Positions 42,351-51,593 of a stretch of 64,000 bases of DNA are shown here, one piece after another. Source of the DNA: CAUPWF01 sp036656615 (GTDB taxonomy: Bacteria > Bacillota > Clostridia > Lachnospirales > Lachnospiraceae); contig JAVXHY010000008.1 of the NCBI GenBank assembly GCA_036656615.1, positions 1 through 64,000 of the forward strand, in the 5' to 3' direction. Each line of letters opens with the position of its first letter. The first letter of the stretch is position 1. The notes under the pieces were generated by a model. That model did not search any database. It had not been told where the DNA came from and saw nothing but the letters and a program-made list of their open reading frames with translations. The translations under genes and the position numbers were made by a program.

Positions 42351-43844
42351 TTATACCCCCATTGCATATTTAATTAAATTGTTTTCCGCCAGTTCACTTT
42401 TATCTAATTCACCAGCAATTTCTCCTTGACGCATAATAATAGCGCGATCACACATTCCAATAATTTCCGGCATTTCTGACGAAATCATAATAATTGCAAC
42501 TCCCGATTCTGCCAGTGAATTTATGATTTTATAAATTTCTGTTTTAGCTCCAACATCCACACCACGGGTCGGCTCATCAAACACGATACATTTGCAATCT
42601 GCCGAAAGCCATTTGGCCAGTGCAATTTTCTGTTGATTACCACCGCTTAGACTATTTACATTATCTTCCGCTGAACCATATTTGGTAGAAACGCTCGCCA
42701 ATAACGTTTTTACATACTCTTTTTCTTTTTTATGATTAATAATCCCTAACTTATTAGTTATCTTTCTCAAGGATGCTAGCGTGGCATTCATCCGAATACT
42801 CTGTTCTAACAATAATCCTTGTTTTTTTCTATCTTCAGGGAGTAATCCAAATCCACTATCAATTGCCTGCCTTGGATCTTTAAAATCTACATCTTTTCCA
42901 AAATAATTAATTTTTCCAGATATTTTTTTATCTGCGCCAAAAATTGCACGCATTGTTTCAGTCCTTCCAGCACCAACCAAGCCACTAAATCCTAACACTT
43001 CGCCAGCTTTAACATGAAAGCTAATATTATTCACTAATTTTCCCGCATTCAAATGATCAACTTTTAATACAACTTCTCCTATTGCTGCATTACGTTTTGG
43101 AAACAGTTGTGTCAATTCTCGTCCTACCATCATATTTACTAGTTTTTGCTTATCTATGGACTTAGTTAAAACGGTTGCCACGTAAGTACCATCTTTTAAT
43201 ATGGTAATATTATCACTCAATTGAAAAATTTCTTCTAATCGGTGGGAAATATATACAATACTAACACCCTCTGAACTTAATTTACGAATAACCCCAAATA
43301 ATTTTTCAATTTCAGAAAATGTCAAAACCGCGGTAGGCTCATCTAAAACAAGTATTTTTGCATCACGAGTCAGACATTTGCAAATCTCTACAACTTGTTG
43401 ATAAGCAACGCTTAAGTTGCCAACACGCGCTCCCGGGTCTATATCATCAAACCCCAGTTTGCACAATTGTTCTTTTGCCTGTAATTTTAATTGTTTCCAA
43501 TTAATTGTCATTTTCCCTGCTGACAGTTTATCTATAAAGATATTTTCCGCAACTGTCAAATCGGGAGCCAGCATAAATTCCTGATAAATAACTGCTATAC
43601 CCAAATCCTTTGCATCCTTTGGTGCATGTATATTTGCGACTGTACCATCCACAATTACTTCTCCGCTATCTCTTTGGTATGCTCCCGAAAGAATCTTCAT
43701 AAGCGTGGATTTTCCGGCGCCATTTTCTCCAATCAAAGCATGTACTTCTCCTTTTTTTACGCTTAAACTCACATCCGTCAGAGCCTTTACGCCACCAAAA
43801 TGTTTCGTAATGTTTTTCATCTCCAACATATAATCATTTTGCAT
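42351..43844 (-). CDS. Rbs-type sugar ABC transporter ATPase (two domains)
   Basis: The 497 residues hold two ABC domains. The first has Walker A GENGAGKSTLMKIL near residue 38 and Walker B ILVLDEPTAVLT. The second has a degenerate Walker A GLVGAGRTETMRAIFG, signature LSGGNQQKIALAKWL and Walker B CIVFDEPTRGVD. This asymmetry is normal for RbsA/MglA/XylG. It lies four bases before the permease start. A terminator hairpin separates it from the binding-protein gene. Confidence 0.95.
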   Translation of the reverse strand: MQNDYMLEMKNITKHFGGVKALTDVSLSVKKGEVHALIGENGAGKSTLMKILSGAYQRDSGEVIVDGTVANIHAPKDAKDLGIAVIYQEFMLAPDLTVAENIFIDKLSAGKMTINWKQLKLQAKEQLCKLGFDDIDPGARVGNLSVAYQQVVEICKCLTRDAKILVLDEPTAVLTFSEIEKLFGVIRKLSSEGVSIVYISHRLEEIFQLSDNITILKDGTYVATVLTKSIDKQKLVNMMVGRELTQLFPKRNAAIGEVVLKVDHLNAGKLVNNISFHVKAGEVLGFSGLVGAGRTETMRAIFGADKKISGKINYFGKDVDFKDPRQAIDSGFGLLPEDRKKQGLLLEQSIRMNATLASLRKITNKLGIINHKKEKEYVKTLLASVSTKYGSAEDNVNSLSGGNQQKIALAKWLSADCKCIVFDEPTRGVDVGAKTEIYKIINSLAESGVAIIMISSEMPEIIGMCDRAIIMRQGEIAGELDKSELAENNLIKYAMGV

Positions 43845-43893
43845 GTACTCGCCTTCCTTTCCTTGTTTTTATCCTGTTGCTAACATACTAATA

Positions 43894-43924
43894 GAAAAAA
43901 GTCCTCCTCGTTAAAGGAGGACTT
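43894..43924 (-). terminator. intercistronic terminator after the binding-protein gene
   Basis: On the minus strand AAGTCCTCC pairs with GGAGGACTT (43916-43924 with 43899-43907), followed by a T-run. It lies between the binding protein and ATPase genes and would give more binding protein than membrane subunits. Confidence 0.85.
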
Positions 43925-43967
43925 CACCCACTTTCCAATAGGTTCTATTATTCAATAGATTCCCATG

Positions 43968-45056
43968 TTAGAATCCAAAGTCATAACGCTCGTCTACATT
44001 ATCTTTGGTGACTGCTACAGCTTCTGTTAATGTAACATCATCATAACTCTTCCAGTCTTTTCCATCAACTAAGATTTCTTTTGCAATTTCTATACCTTTT
44101 TCAGTTACTTTATATGGTGAATTTTCTCCAGTTACAATATATGGATTGTTTCCACCCTTTTTAATCATATCATATGCTTCTTTTGCACCATCTGCTGCTG
44201 CTGCAATATCAACACCTTTAATTCCAGCATTGTCTAATGCATCCATACCACCGAATAACATTTGATCGTTTTCGCCCAAAATACATGTCAAATCTTTATT
44301 AGCGGTAATTAAATCTTCTGCTGCTGTTAATCCTTCTTCTTTTGTCCATGCACCCCAGCCTTGTCCACGTACTGTAAACTTCGCATCTGCGTTTGTTGCC
44401 TTTCCGCCTGCAGTTAATTCATCTTCAAATTTTTGTGATGCTGTCCAAGCTTCTTCTTCCGTACAGCCTGTTCTTGCTTCAATAATACCAGCAAACAGAC
44501 CCATTCTTCTCTCTTGTCCTGCAACATTACCTTTTACTCCACTTAAAAGTACTGAAACAATTTCTTGATCTGCTTTGTTATTTGCTTTTAAGTATTCAAC
44601 ATAAGCTTTACCACACAATCTACCATTTTGCTTGTTATCTGAATATACAGTAGTACATTGATTACATTTACCAACGCCACTATCTAAATTGATAACAGGA
44701 ATCTCTGCTTCTGCTGCTGCATCAATACTTGGAATACAAGCATCTGGTTCTACACTATCAAGGAAAATCAAATCCATGCCCTGAGCCACAAATGTATCCA
44801 TGTTCTCAGCTTCTTTTGCAGTATCACCACCAGCATCTAATACTGTACATTTCCATCCTTCTTTGTCTGCGAGTTCTTTCACTGCCTTCACTAAAGCCAC
44901 AAAATATGGTGAATCTTGTGTTTTAATTGCAAAACCTACTTTAAATTCCGCTTTTTTTTCTGTGTCCGACGAACTTTCTTTTTTACTTGCACATCCTACA
45001 GCCATTGATGCTACCATTGCTACACATAACATAATACTTAATAACTTCTTTTTCAT
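43968..45056 (-). CDS. sugar ABC transporter substrate-binding lipoprotein
   Basis: The 362 residues begin with a lipoprotein signal (MKKKLLSIMLCVAMVASMAVGCASKK; lipidated Cys22). The mature part has the type-1 periplasmic fold: FKVGFAIKTQDSPYFVALV, GMDLIFLDSVEPDACIP, PVINLDSGVGKCNQC and ILGENDQMLFGGMDAL. It is the promoter-proximal gene of the importer operon. A perfect TATGTTATAACATA palindrome covers its -10, linking it to the GntR regulon. Confidence 0.94.
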   Translation of the reverse strand: MKKKLLSIMLCVAMVASMAVGCASKKESSSDTEKKAEFKVGFAIKTQDSPYFVALVKAVKELADKEGWKCTVLDAGGDTAKEAENMDTFVAQGMDLIFLDSVEPDACIPSIDAAAEAEIPVINLDSGVGKCNQCTTVYSDNKQNGRLCGKAYVEYLKANNKADQEIVSVLLSGVKGNVAGQERRMGLFAGIIEARTGCTEEEAWTASQKFEDELTAGGKATNADAKFTVRGQGWGAWTKEEGLTAAEDLITANKDLTCILGENDQMLFGGMDALDNAGIKGVDIAAAADGAKEAYDMIKKGGNNPYIVTGENSPYKVTEKGIEIAKEILVDGKDWKSYDDVTLTEAVAVTKDNVDERYDFGF

Positions 45057-45102
45057 TGTCTTCCTCCTTCTTAATTACACAGATTGTTTTGTTTCTTGTA
45101 AC

Positions 45103-45132
45103 TATGTTATAACATACCATCATATTTGTCAA
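45103..45132 (-). promoter_or_regulatory. promoter and GntR-type operator of the ABC importer operon
   Basis: On the minus strand TTGACA (45127-45132), a 17-base spacer and TAACAT (45104-45109). The perfect palindrome TATGTTATAACATA (45103-45116) covers the -10. Confidence 0.75.
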
Positions 45133-45260
45133 TACAATTTTCACAATATTAATACATATTCAAATGATATTACCGTTATTATTTTAACATATTTTTGTTT
45201 TTTTCTATATTTTTTATACATTTTTACCATATCACTATCTTCTTAAATCGAATTTTTATA

Positions 45261-46037
45261 TTAAACAACTGTAAAGCAGCCATCTACTACGATATCTGTC
45301 CCAGATGTAAAAGAAGCAGAATCCGACAGAAGATAAATAACAGCTCCACATAATTCTTCTGGTTTTCCATAACGTCCAAAAGGCGTTAAGTCCATCCAAC
45401 GTTCCTGCCAGTTTTCATCTACATTACAGGTCAATTCTGTATACATATACCCTGGACTGATACAATTTACACGAATATTTTTCTTGCTATATTCCACAGC
45501 AAGCGATTTTGTCAATTGAACAACTCCTGCTTTTGACGTGTTGTAAGATGCCTGTTCTTGCGGCCAATTTACAATATGAGCAGACATGGATGCTGTATTT
45601 ACAATAGAACCTTTTTTATCATGTTTGATTAGATATCTCCCAAACTCAGATGCCACAAAGTAAATTCCATTTAAGTTCACATTAATTACCTTTAGCCATT
45701 CCTCTGGTTTCACATCATTAGTAGATTTGTGGATTACAATCCCAGCATTATTAAACAGTAAATCCAAAGTACCCATTTCTTGTCCAGCTTGTGCAATTGC
45801 CTTTTCCACTTGATTCGGATCCGTTACATCAACTCCATATGCCAAGGTTCTTTTTCCTGTAGAATTCGCTATTTCTTTTGCCGCATCTTGTGCCTTTTCT
45901 TCCTGTTTATCAAAAATAACAATATCCGCTCCCACTTCTGCCATACGAGTAGCTACAACTTTTCCAATCCCCTGTGCCCCTCCGGTTACAATAGCCACTT
46001 TACCTTCCAGCGAAAACAATTTCTCCAATGCATTCAT
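45261..46037 (-). CDS. SDR-family sugar/polyol dehydrogenase
   Basis: The 258 residues show the classic SDR pattern: cofactor loop TGGAQGIG near residue 18, NNAG near residue 91, catalytic Ser in NTASMSAHI, and YNTSK near residue 165. The Asp in VIFDKQEE after the second strand favours NAD(H) over NADP(H). Relatives include sorbose reductases and gluconate or xylitol dehydrogenases. It is monocistronic with a TATGT-N4-ACATA site on its -10 and is divergent from the GldA-like operon. Confidence 0.88.
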   Translation of the reverse strand: MNALEKLFSLEGKVAIVTGGAQGIGKVVATRMAEVGADIVIFDKQEEKAQDAAKEIANSTGKRTLAYGVDVTDPNQVEKAIAQAGQEMGTLDLLFNNAGIVIHKSTNDVKPEEWLKVINVNLNGIYFVASEFGRYLIKHDKKGSIVNTASMSAHIVNWPQEQASYNTSKAGVVQLTKSLAVEYSKKNIRVNCISPGYMYTELTCNVDENWQERWMDLTPFGRYGKPEELCGAVIYLLSDSASFTSGTDIVVDGCFTVV

Positions 46038-46085
46038 TTTTCGTCTCTCCTTTGTTTTAGTATATTTCTGTCATCGTTATGTTAT

Positions 46086-46115
46086 TATGTTATTACATAA
46101 TATTCATGTTGTCAA
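46086..46115 (-). promoter_or_regulatory. promoter and GntR-type operator of the SDR gene
   Basis: On the minus strand TTGACA (46110-46115), 17-base spacer, TAACAT (46087-46092). The palindrome TATGTTATTACATA (46086-46099) covers the -10 exactly as in the importer promoter. Confidence 0.75.
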
Positions 46116-46208
46116 TACATGGATATTGAGAAAATCATCTTCTTTTTTCATATTTTTCATAACAGCTCTTTTCTTTTTTTTCTACTTATGATACAGTATA
46201 TGTATGTT

Positions 46209-46228
46209 TATACCTATGTAGGTACATT
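46209..46228 (+). promoter_or_regulatory. operator and probable -10 of the GldA-like operon
   Basis: TATACC (46209-46214) may be the -10, with only a poor -35. TATGTAGGTACATT (46215-46228) follows and matches the TATGT-N4-ACATA sites with one mismatch. It ends 23 bases before the ATG. Confidence 0.6.
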
Positions 46229-46251
46229 AATTAATATTGGAGGATAAAAAT

Positions 46252-47397
46252 ATGATAAAATCAAATGTAACCACCAAATCTTTTGGTTCTCCTGGACGTT
46301 ATATTCAAGGTCCCGGCGAAATTAATCGTTTACCAGTTCATACCGAAAAGTTTGGAATGAAAATTTTTGCTATTATTGATCCATTTTTTTATGATGATTT
46401 GTCAGAGAAGCTTCTTGCTTCCTATACAGAAGCAAATAACCAATTTATGAGCGTTATGTATGAATGCGAAGTAACCTGTGAGCGTATTGCAGCAATTAGT
46501 GAAAAAGCAAAAGCTTTTGGTCCAGATGCAATTATTGCCATTGGAGGCGGTAAAACCCTCGACACTGGAAAAGGTGTCTCAGACACTCTGAAGCTTCCAA
46601 TTATAATCGTTCCAACCAGTGCATCTACAGATGCACCAACCAGTGCTTTATCTGTAATATATAAAGAAAATCACGAGCACTCGCATCCAATCAATTATAC
46701 CAAAAGTCCGGATTTAGTTCTTGTTGACAGTGAAATTATTGCAAATGCACCAGTTCGTTTTCTTATTTCCGGTATGGGAGACGCCTTGGCAACTTTATTT
46801 GAGGCAAAGGCAAATGCTGCTTCTAACAGCAATAATTATATTGCTCAAGAAGCCGGTGGTTTTAAAAGAACTCGCGTGTCTATGGCCATTGCTCAGTTAT
46901 GTTATGATACCATTATAGAAAATGGGCTATCTGCAAAAATTGCAAACGAAAATCACGCAGTAACAGAATCTTTGGAAGCTGTAATTGAGGCAAATACCCT
47001 TATGAGCGGTCTTGGATTTGAAAACACAGGATGTGCATGTGCCCACGCAGTTGGGGATGGTATTACAGCTACTATTAATGGAACAAAAACACTCCATGGC
47101 GAAAAAGTTGCATTCGGAATTCTATGCCAAATGGTTGCAGAAAATACGCCCCAGCATACAGTAAAAGAATTCATTACCTTTTGTATGAATATCGGGCTAC
47201 CTACCACATTAGATGATTTATACGTAGAAGTTACAAATGAAAACCTGCAAATAATTGCTGAAAATGCATCCGAGCCAGAATTAGGAAGAGAACCCTATGC
47301 ATTATCAATTCCTATGCTAAAAGATATCATTAAATCTGCCGACGCTCTTGGACATTACTATAAAAACATGCAACGATTTACGAAAGGACAACTATAA
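46252..47397 (+). CDS. iron/zinc alcohol dehydrogenase, GldA-like
   Basis: The product is 381 residues. The metal ligands of the glycerol dehydrogenase family can be placed: Asp in SGMGDALATLFEA, His in CAHAVGDGI and His in LHGEKVAFG. The NAD-binding pattern is IAIGGGKTLDTGKGV and PTSASTDAPTS. The ATG at 46252 follows GGAGG by eight bases. It heads a six-gene operon of sugar-acid type genes, so the substrate may be a polyol or hydroxy-sugar other than glycerol. Confidence 0.87.
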   Translation: MIKSNVTTKSFGSPGRYIQGPGEINRLPVHTEKFGMKIFAIIDPFFYDDLSEKLLASYTEANNQFMSVMYECEVTCERIAAISEKAKAFGPDAIIAIGGGKTLDTGKGVSDTLKLPIIIVPTSASTDAPTSALSVIYKENHEHSHPINYTKSPDLVLVDSEIIANAPVRFLISGMGDALATLFEAKANAASNSNNYIAQEAGGFKRTRVSMAIAQLCYDTIIENGLSAKIANENHAVTESLEAVIEANTLMSGLGFENTGCACAHAVGDGITATINGTKTLHGEKVAFGILCQMVAENTPQHTVKEFITFCMNIGLPTTLDDLYVEVTNENLQIIAENASEPELGREPYALSIPMLKDIIKSADALGHYYKNMQRFTKGQL

Positions 47398-47399
47398 CT

Positions 47400-48338
47400 A
47401 TGGCAAATATTTATACACCGGCAACCGCTCCTACACTTTATTTTATTGGCGTTACCACTGCCAGCTCTTCCATCATGAATGTATTCCCAAAATGGGCACA
47501 CGCATTAGGTTTAACTAATGCTATTATTAAAGGGATTGATTTTGCCCCCCACTCCACTGCTAAAGAATATCGGGAAGCAGTTGAATTTATAAAAAACGAT
47601 TCCCTCTCTTTAGGCGCACTTGTGACCACTCATAAAATTGATTTGTATAATACCTGCAAAGATTTATTTGAATACATCGATCCTTATGCACAGCAATTGG
47701 GCGAAGTATCTTCTATTTCAAAAAAAGATGGAGCATTATGTGCCCATGCGAAGGACCCTATTTCCAGCGGACTAGCCTTAGAACAGTTTGTTCCGGAAAA
47801 TTATTGGGAAACTTATAATGGAGATGTATTACTTCTTGGTGCTGGCGGAAGTTCCTTAGCAATGTCTGTCTATTTTGCTCAAGAAAAATTTCATGAAAAT
47901 ATTCCAAAAAAAATTCTGATTGCAAACAGAAGTATTCCACGTTTAGAATCTGCTAAGAAAATTTTAGATGGAATTCATCCAAAGATACAATTTGAATATA
48001 TCCACAATCCCACTCCTGAGGACAATGACAAAACGCTTGCTTCCTTAAAGCCTCATTCTTTAATTGTAAATGCAACCGGACTCGGAAAAGATGGTCCCGG
48101 ATCGCCATTGACAAATAATTGCAAATTTCCGAAAGACAGCCTTGTTTGGGAAATAAATTATCGTGGAAACTTGCTTTTCAAAGAGCAGGCAGCATTGCAA
48201 GCCCAATCTCAAAATCTTCATATAGAAGATGGCTGGATTTACTTCATTCATGGTTGGACTCAGGTAATATCCGAAGTTTTTCATGTGGTAATTACAGATG
48301 AATTATTAACCAAATTAAGCGAACTCGCAAAATCTTAA
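47400..48338 (+). CDS. shikimate dehydrogenase-like (AroE superfamily) oxidoreductase
   Basis: The 312 residues have the AroE layout. The N-terminal domain has LGALVTTHKIDLY with the catalytic-type Lys and AKDPISSG with an Asp where AroE has NTDG. The Rossmann domain has LLLGAGGSSLAMS near residue 143 and VNATGLGKDGPGSP. It begins two bases after the gldA-like gene. No other aromatic-pathway gene is near, so a role in carbohydrate rather than shikimate metabolism is likely. The substrate is unknown. Confidence 0.75.
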   Translation: MANIYTPATAPTLYFIGVTTASSSIMNVFPKWAHALGLTNAIIKGIDFAPHSTAKEYREAVEFIKNDSLSLGALVTTHKIDLYNTCKDLFEYIDPYAQQLGEVSSISKKDGALCAHAKDPISSGLALEQFVPENYWETYNGDVLLLGAGGSSLAMSVYFAQEKFHENIPKKILIANRSIPRLESAKKILDGIHPKIQFEYIHNPTPEDNDKTLASLKPHSLIVNATGLGKDGPGSPLTNNCKFPKDSLVWEINYRGNLLFKEQAALQAQSQNLHIEDGWIYFIHGWTQVISEVFHVVITDELLTKLSELAKS

Positions 48339-48361
48339 TTATATCTTAGGAGGTATTGATA

Positions 48362-48940
48362 ATGAATAATTTTAATTGGGATTCCGGTTTTTTAGTGGAT
48401 TTTAATCTTATAACTGGTTTTTCTTCATCCGCAGAAACAACCAAAAGAACTCTTTCACAAATGAAACCTATGTTTTTAGACACAAAAAAAGTGGAAGAGG
48501 TTCTGGAAACCAGCGATCCCTTAGTGTATGAATTTTACGAACTAGGGTGTCCCGAACGACCCGGAGACTTATCCTTTGGCACAACTATCTTGTATCCCGG
48601 CAAAGTTGGCAATGAATATTTTATGACAAAAGGTCACTTTCATACCATACTAGAAACTGCGGAAGTATACTTTGCATTGGACGGTGAAGGTTTTATGGTA
48701 ATGGAAAATCCAGAGGGAGATTCTATTGAAATCCCTTTAGAAAAAGGAAAAGCCGTCTATGTTCCAAGGCGTTATGCTCACAGAACCGTAAACACCGGTA
48801 ATATACCATTGGTTCTATTTTATACATTTCCAAGTGATGCCGGTCATGATTATGGTACGATTGAAACAAAGGGATACCGAAAATTAATAATCGAAAAAGA
48901 TGGGCAACCCGTTGTGATAGATAATCCTAAATGGCAATAG
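48362..48940 (+). CDS. pgiA: cupin-type glucose-6-phosphate isomerase
   Basis: The 192 residues resemble archaeal cupin phosphoglucose isomerase. The metal-binding motif is KGHFHTILETAEVYFAL with two His and Glu, plus YAHRTVNTG with the last His. Fixed start: ATG at 48362, after TAGGAGG; a TTG two codons earlier is less likely. In Clostridia such cupin isomerases often sit in sugar operons and may isomerise other phosphorylated sugars. Confidence 0.87.
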   Translation: MNNFNWDSGFLVDFNLITGFSSSAETTKRTLSQMKPMFLDTKKVEEVLETSDPLVYEFYELGCPERPGDLSFGTTILYPGKVGNEYFMTKGHFHTILETAEVYFALDGEGFMVMENPEGDSIEIPLEKGKAVYVPRRYAHRTVNTGNIPLVLFYTFPSDAGHDYGTIETKGYRKLIIEKDGQPVVIDNPKWQ

Positions 48941-48953
48941 AAAAGAGGATTTT

Positions 48954-49904
48954 ATGAAAGAGATTATGACCGTATTAGGTACTCTCGCTTCTAGTAAACT
49001 TGGATTTTGCCAATGTCATGAACATCTGATGCTAAGCAAGGGAGTATCTTTTGATTTAAATGAAGCGCTACTACTTGATAGTATCGCCAAAAGCAGTTCC
49101 GAGCTAAAACGTTATAAAGCCGCTGGTGGTTCTTCCGTTATTGATGCACAGCCATGTGGCTGCAATCGAATGCCAAATGAGTTAGTATGCATTTCTAAAG
49201 CTTCTGGTGTTCACATTATTGCCTCTACCGGTTTTCATAAATTGTGCTTTTATCCAAAAAATCATTGGATCCAAAATTGTACCCTTGACAAATTATCAAA
49301 CTTATATATCCAAGAACTTACTACCGGGATGTACCTAGATGGAGAGACCTCTTTTCCCTCTATTTCTTCTAATTATAAAGCCGGAATTATTAAAACAGCT
49401 ATCGATGTAGAAGGTTTAAGCCAACGTTATTCTGTTTTATTCGCCGCTGCTGCAACTGCCGCGCTGGAGACCAATTGTTCTCTTATGATTCACGTCGAGC
49501 AGCATGCCGATCCTTTACCTTTGTTCCATTTTCTGACTGCAAAAGGTATTGCACCAGACCATTTGATTTTCTGTCATATGGATCGAGCCTGTACTGACTT
49601 GAAGGTTCATCTCCAACTGCTGCAAGAAGGTGTTTTCCTAGAATTCGATACCATTGGAAGATTTAAATATCACAGCGATGAGCAAGAAATCGAACTATTC
49701 AACCAACTGATACATTTCGGCTACATAAAGCAATTACTTTTTTCTCTAGATTCCACACGCACCAGATTGAAAGCATATAGCCCTGACGCAATCGGATTAG
49801 ACTATATACTAACCACTTTCATTCCTCAAATGAAAGCATGTGGAATCACTTCAGAGCAAATTGATTTCATTTCTACACGTAATCCGATTTGCGCGTTAAC
49901 CTAA
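48954..49904 (+). CDS. phosphotriesterase-family metal hydrolase, probable sugar lactonase
   Basis: The 316 residues follow the PTE-homology pattern: FCQCHEHLMLSKG (two metal His) near residue 21, IIKTAIDVEG with the bridging Lys, MIHVEQHADP, FCHMDRACTD and the catalytic Asp in LFSLDSTR. Characterised members in Mollicutes hydrolyse phosphorylated sugar lactones. Together with the downstream KDPG-type aldolase, hydrolysis of a lactone intermediate is the likely role here. Confidence 0.83.
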   Translation: MKEIMTVLGTLASSKLGFCQCHEHLMLSKGVSFDLNEALLLDSIAKSSSELKRYKAAGGSSVIDAQPCGCNRMPNELVCISKASGVHIIASTGFHKLCFYPKNHWIQNCTLDKLSNLYIQELTTGMYLDGETSFPSISSNYKAGIIKTAIDVEGLSQRYSVLFAAAATAALETNCSLMIHVEQHADPLPLFHFLTAKGIAPDHLIFCHMDRACTDLKVHLQLLQEGVFLEFDTIGRFKYHSDEQEIELFNQLIHFGYIKQLLFSLDSTRTRLKAYSPDAIGLDYILTTFIPQMKACGITSEQIDFISTRNPICALT

Positions 49905-49928
49905 TTCATATAAATGGAGGATACAACC

Positions 49929-50570
49929 ATGAAACATATTGATATATTATCAGAAGTAGCAAACTTGAAAATTGTCCCCGTAGTCAAACTCAATTCCGTA
50001 TCTGATGCAGTACCTTTAGGCGAAGCGCTGTGTGCTGGTGGTCTTCCCATAGCCGAAATTACCTTCCGCACAGAAGCTGCCCATGACTCTATAAGCAAAA
50101 TGACTCAAGCATTTCCAAACATGATTGTAGGCGCCGGAACCGTTGTTAATTTAGAACAAGCCAAACAGGCTCTTGACGCTGGCGCATTATTCCTTGTTTC
50201 CCCCGGAATCAGCCGTCCTGTAATTGAATTTTCTCTAGATCATAAAGTGCCCATTTTCCCTGGAGCATGTACTCCTTCCGAGATTATGGTACTTCTAGAA
50301 TACGGATTAACCATTGCAAAATTTTTTCCCGCGCAACAGTATGGCGGTTTAAATACCATCAAATCCTTGTCAGCTCCATTTCCAAGCATGCAATTCATGC
50401 CAACTGGAGGCGTTAGCGCATCCAATATCTTGGATTATTTAGCTTGTGATAAAATCATCGCCTGCGGCGGAAGCTGGATGGTAAAAGATCCCCTTGTTGC
50501 CGATAAAAATTTCAAAGAAATTGAAGCCTTAACTAGAGAAGCAGTAACACTAGTGAAAGGAGAATTCTAG
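49929..50570 (+). CDS. bifunctional KDPG/KHG-type aldolase
   Basis: Class I aldolase that splits 2-keto-3-deoxy-6-phosphosugar acids into pyruvate and a triose phosphate. The 213 residues contain the general base in EITFRTEAA and the Schiff-base Lys in IAKFFPAQQYGG, with LVSPGISRPV and FMPTGGVSASN as phosphate-binding loops. The ATG at 49929 follows GGAGG by eight bases. No edd-type dehydratase gene is visible in the window, so how its substrate arises is open. Confidence 0.9.
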   Translation: MKHIDILSEVANLKIVPVVKLNSVSDAVPLGEALCAGGLPIAEITFRTEAAHDSISKMTQAFPNMIVGAGTVVNLEQAKQALDAGALFLVSPGISRPVIEFSLDHKVPIFPGACTPSEIMVLLEYGLTIAKFFPAQQYGGLNTIKSLSAPFPSMQFMPTGGVSASNILDYLACDKIIACGGSWMVKDPLVADKNFKEIEALTREAVTLVKGEF

Positions 50571-50572
50571 AT

Positions 50573-51526
50573 ATGAAAATTTTAGTAACACCAACCTCTT
50601 TACAACCCGGAAAATCATCTAATGCTCTAGATGTTTTGAGAACATTTTCAGATGATTTAATTTTCAACACCGCCAAAAAGCCTCTTACCGAAGAAGAATT
50701 AATTCCATTACTGAAAGACTGCGATGGTTATATTGCAGGCTTGGACTATGTAACAAAAAATGTAATAAATGCATGCACCCACCTAAAAGTCATTTCCCGA
50801 TATGGCGCTGGTTACGATCGCGTGGATATTGATGCTGCAAGGGAAAAAGGCATTCTAGTCACAAATACACCCGGTGTTAACGCAGAAGCAGTAGGTGAGC
50901 TTACTTTTGCATTAATCCTTTCCGTAGCAAGAAAAATTCCTCATTTAAACCATACAACCCGTTCCGGCCAATGGATTCGCTCTACCGGGATGGAATTAAA
51001 AGGAAAAACAATCGGAATTATGGGACTCGGCGCTATTGGTAAAGTAGTTGCCCGATGCGCAAAAGGATTTGATATGAAAGTCATTACATATGATCCTTAT
51101 ATAAACAACGACTATTGCATAAAGAATAACATTCAGGTCTGTACCTTCGATGAAGTAGTACAGCGTTCAGATGTAATCAGTCTTCATCTTCCATTGCTTG
51201 AAACTACAAAGCATTTAATTGGAAAAGAAGCGCTTGCCAAGATGAAACCCACCACAATAATCATCAATGCTTCAAGGGGTGGCATTATAGATGAAGTTGC
51301 AGCTTATCAGGCATTAAAAGCAAATAAATTAGGCGGCTTAGGTTTAGATGCATTTGAGACAGAACCTCCTATGGGGTCTCCCCTATTTGAGTTTGAAAAT
51401 GTGGTAGTTACACCCCATACTGGCGCGCATACCCAAGAGGCAACTGATTTGATGGCTACCGCTTCTGTCGACAATCTCATTAATATATTAAGCGGGAAAA
51501 ATTGTCCCTTTATTGTAAACCCGTAA
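50573..51526 (+). CDS. D-2-hydroxyacid dehydrogenase (phosphoglycerate dehydrogenase-like)
   Basis: The 317 residues carry the NAD-binding GLGAIGKVVARCAKGF near residue 150, the substrate Arg in INASRGGIIDE, a Glu in ETEPPMGSP and the catalytic His in VVTPHTGAHT. There is no ACT regulatory domain, so it is the short form. It starts two bases after the aldolase gene and closes the operon. It may oxidise or reduce a sugar-acid intermediate rather than 3-phosphoglycerate. Confidence 0.88.
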   Translation: MKILVTPTSLQPGKSSNALDVLRTFSDDLIFNTAKKPLTEEELIPLLKDCDGYIAGLDYVTKNVINACTHLKVISRYGAGYDRVDIDAAREKGILVTNTPGVNAEAVGELTFALILSVARKIPHLNHTTRSGQWIRSTGMELKGKTIGIMGLGAIGKVVARCAKGFDMKVITYDPYINNDYCIKNNIQVCTFDEVVQRSDVISLHLPLLETTKHLIGKEALAKMKPTTIIINASRGGIIDEVAAYQALKANKLGGLGLDAFETEPPMGSPLFEFENVVVTPHTGAHTQEATDLMATASVDNLINILSGKNCPFIVNP

Positions 51527-51552
51527 AATTTCATGGGCCAAAGTAAAAAAGA

Positions 51553-51593
51553 CCATGCAGGAGTAATAAAAATGCGCTCCTGCATGGTTTTTT
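51553..51593. terminator. bidirectional terminator between convergent sugar operons
   Basis: CCATGCAGGAG (51553-51563) pairs with CTCCTGCATGG (51577-51587), followed by six T; on the other side TCTTTTTT follows in the minus direction. Confidence 0.9.

Noticed and set aside
47400..48338. Genuine shikimate-pathway aroE
   Set aside because: It lies in a sugar operon under a GntR-type operator with no aromatic-pathway neighbour; family membership is kept but the function is not assigned.
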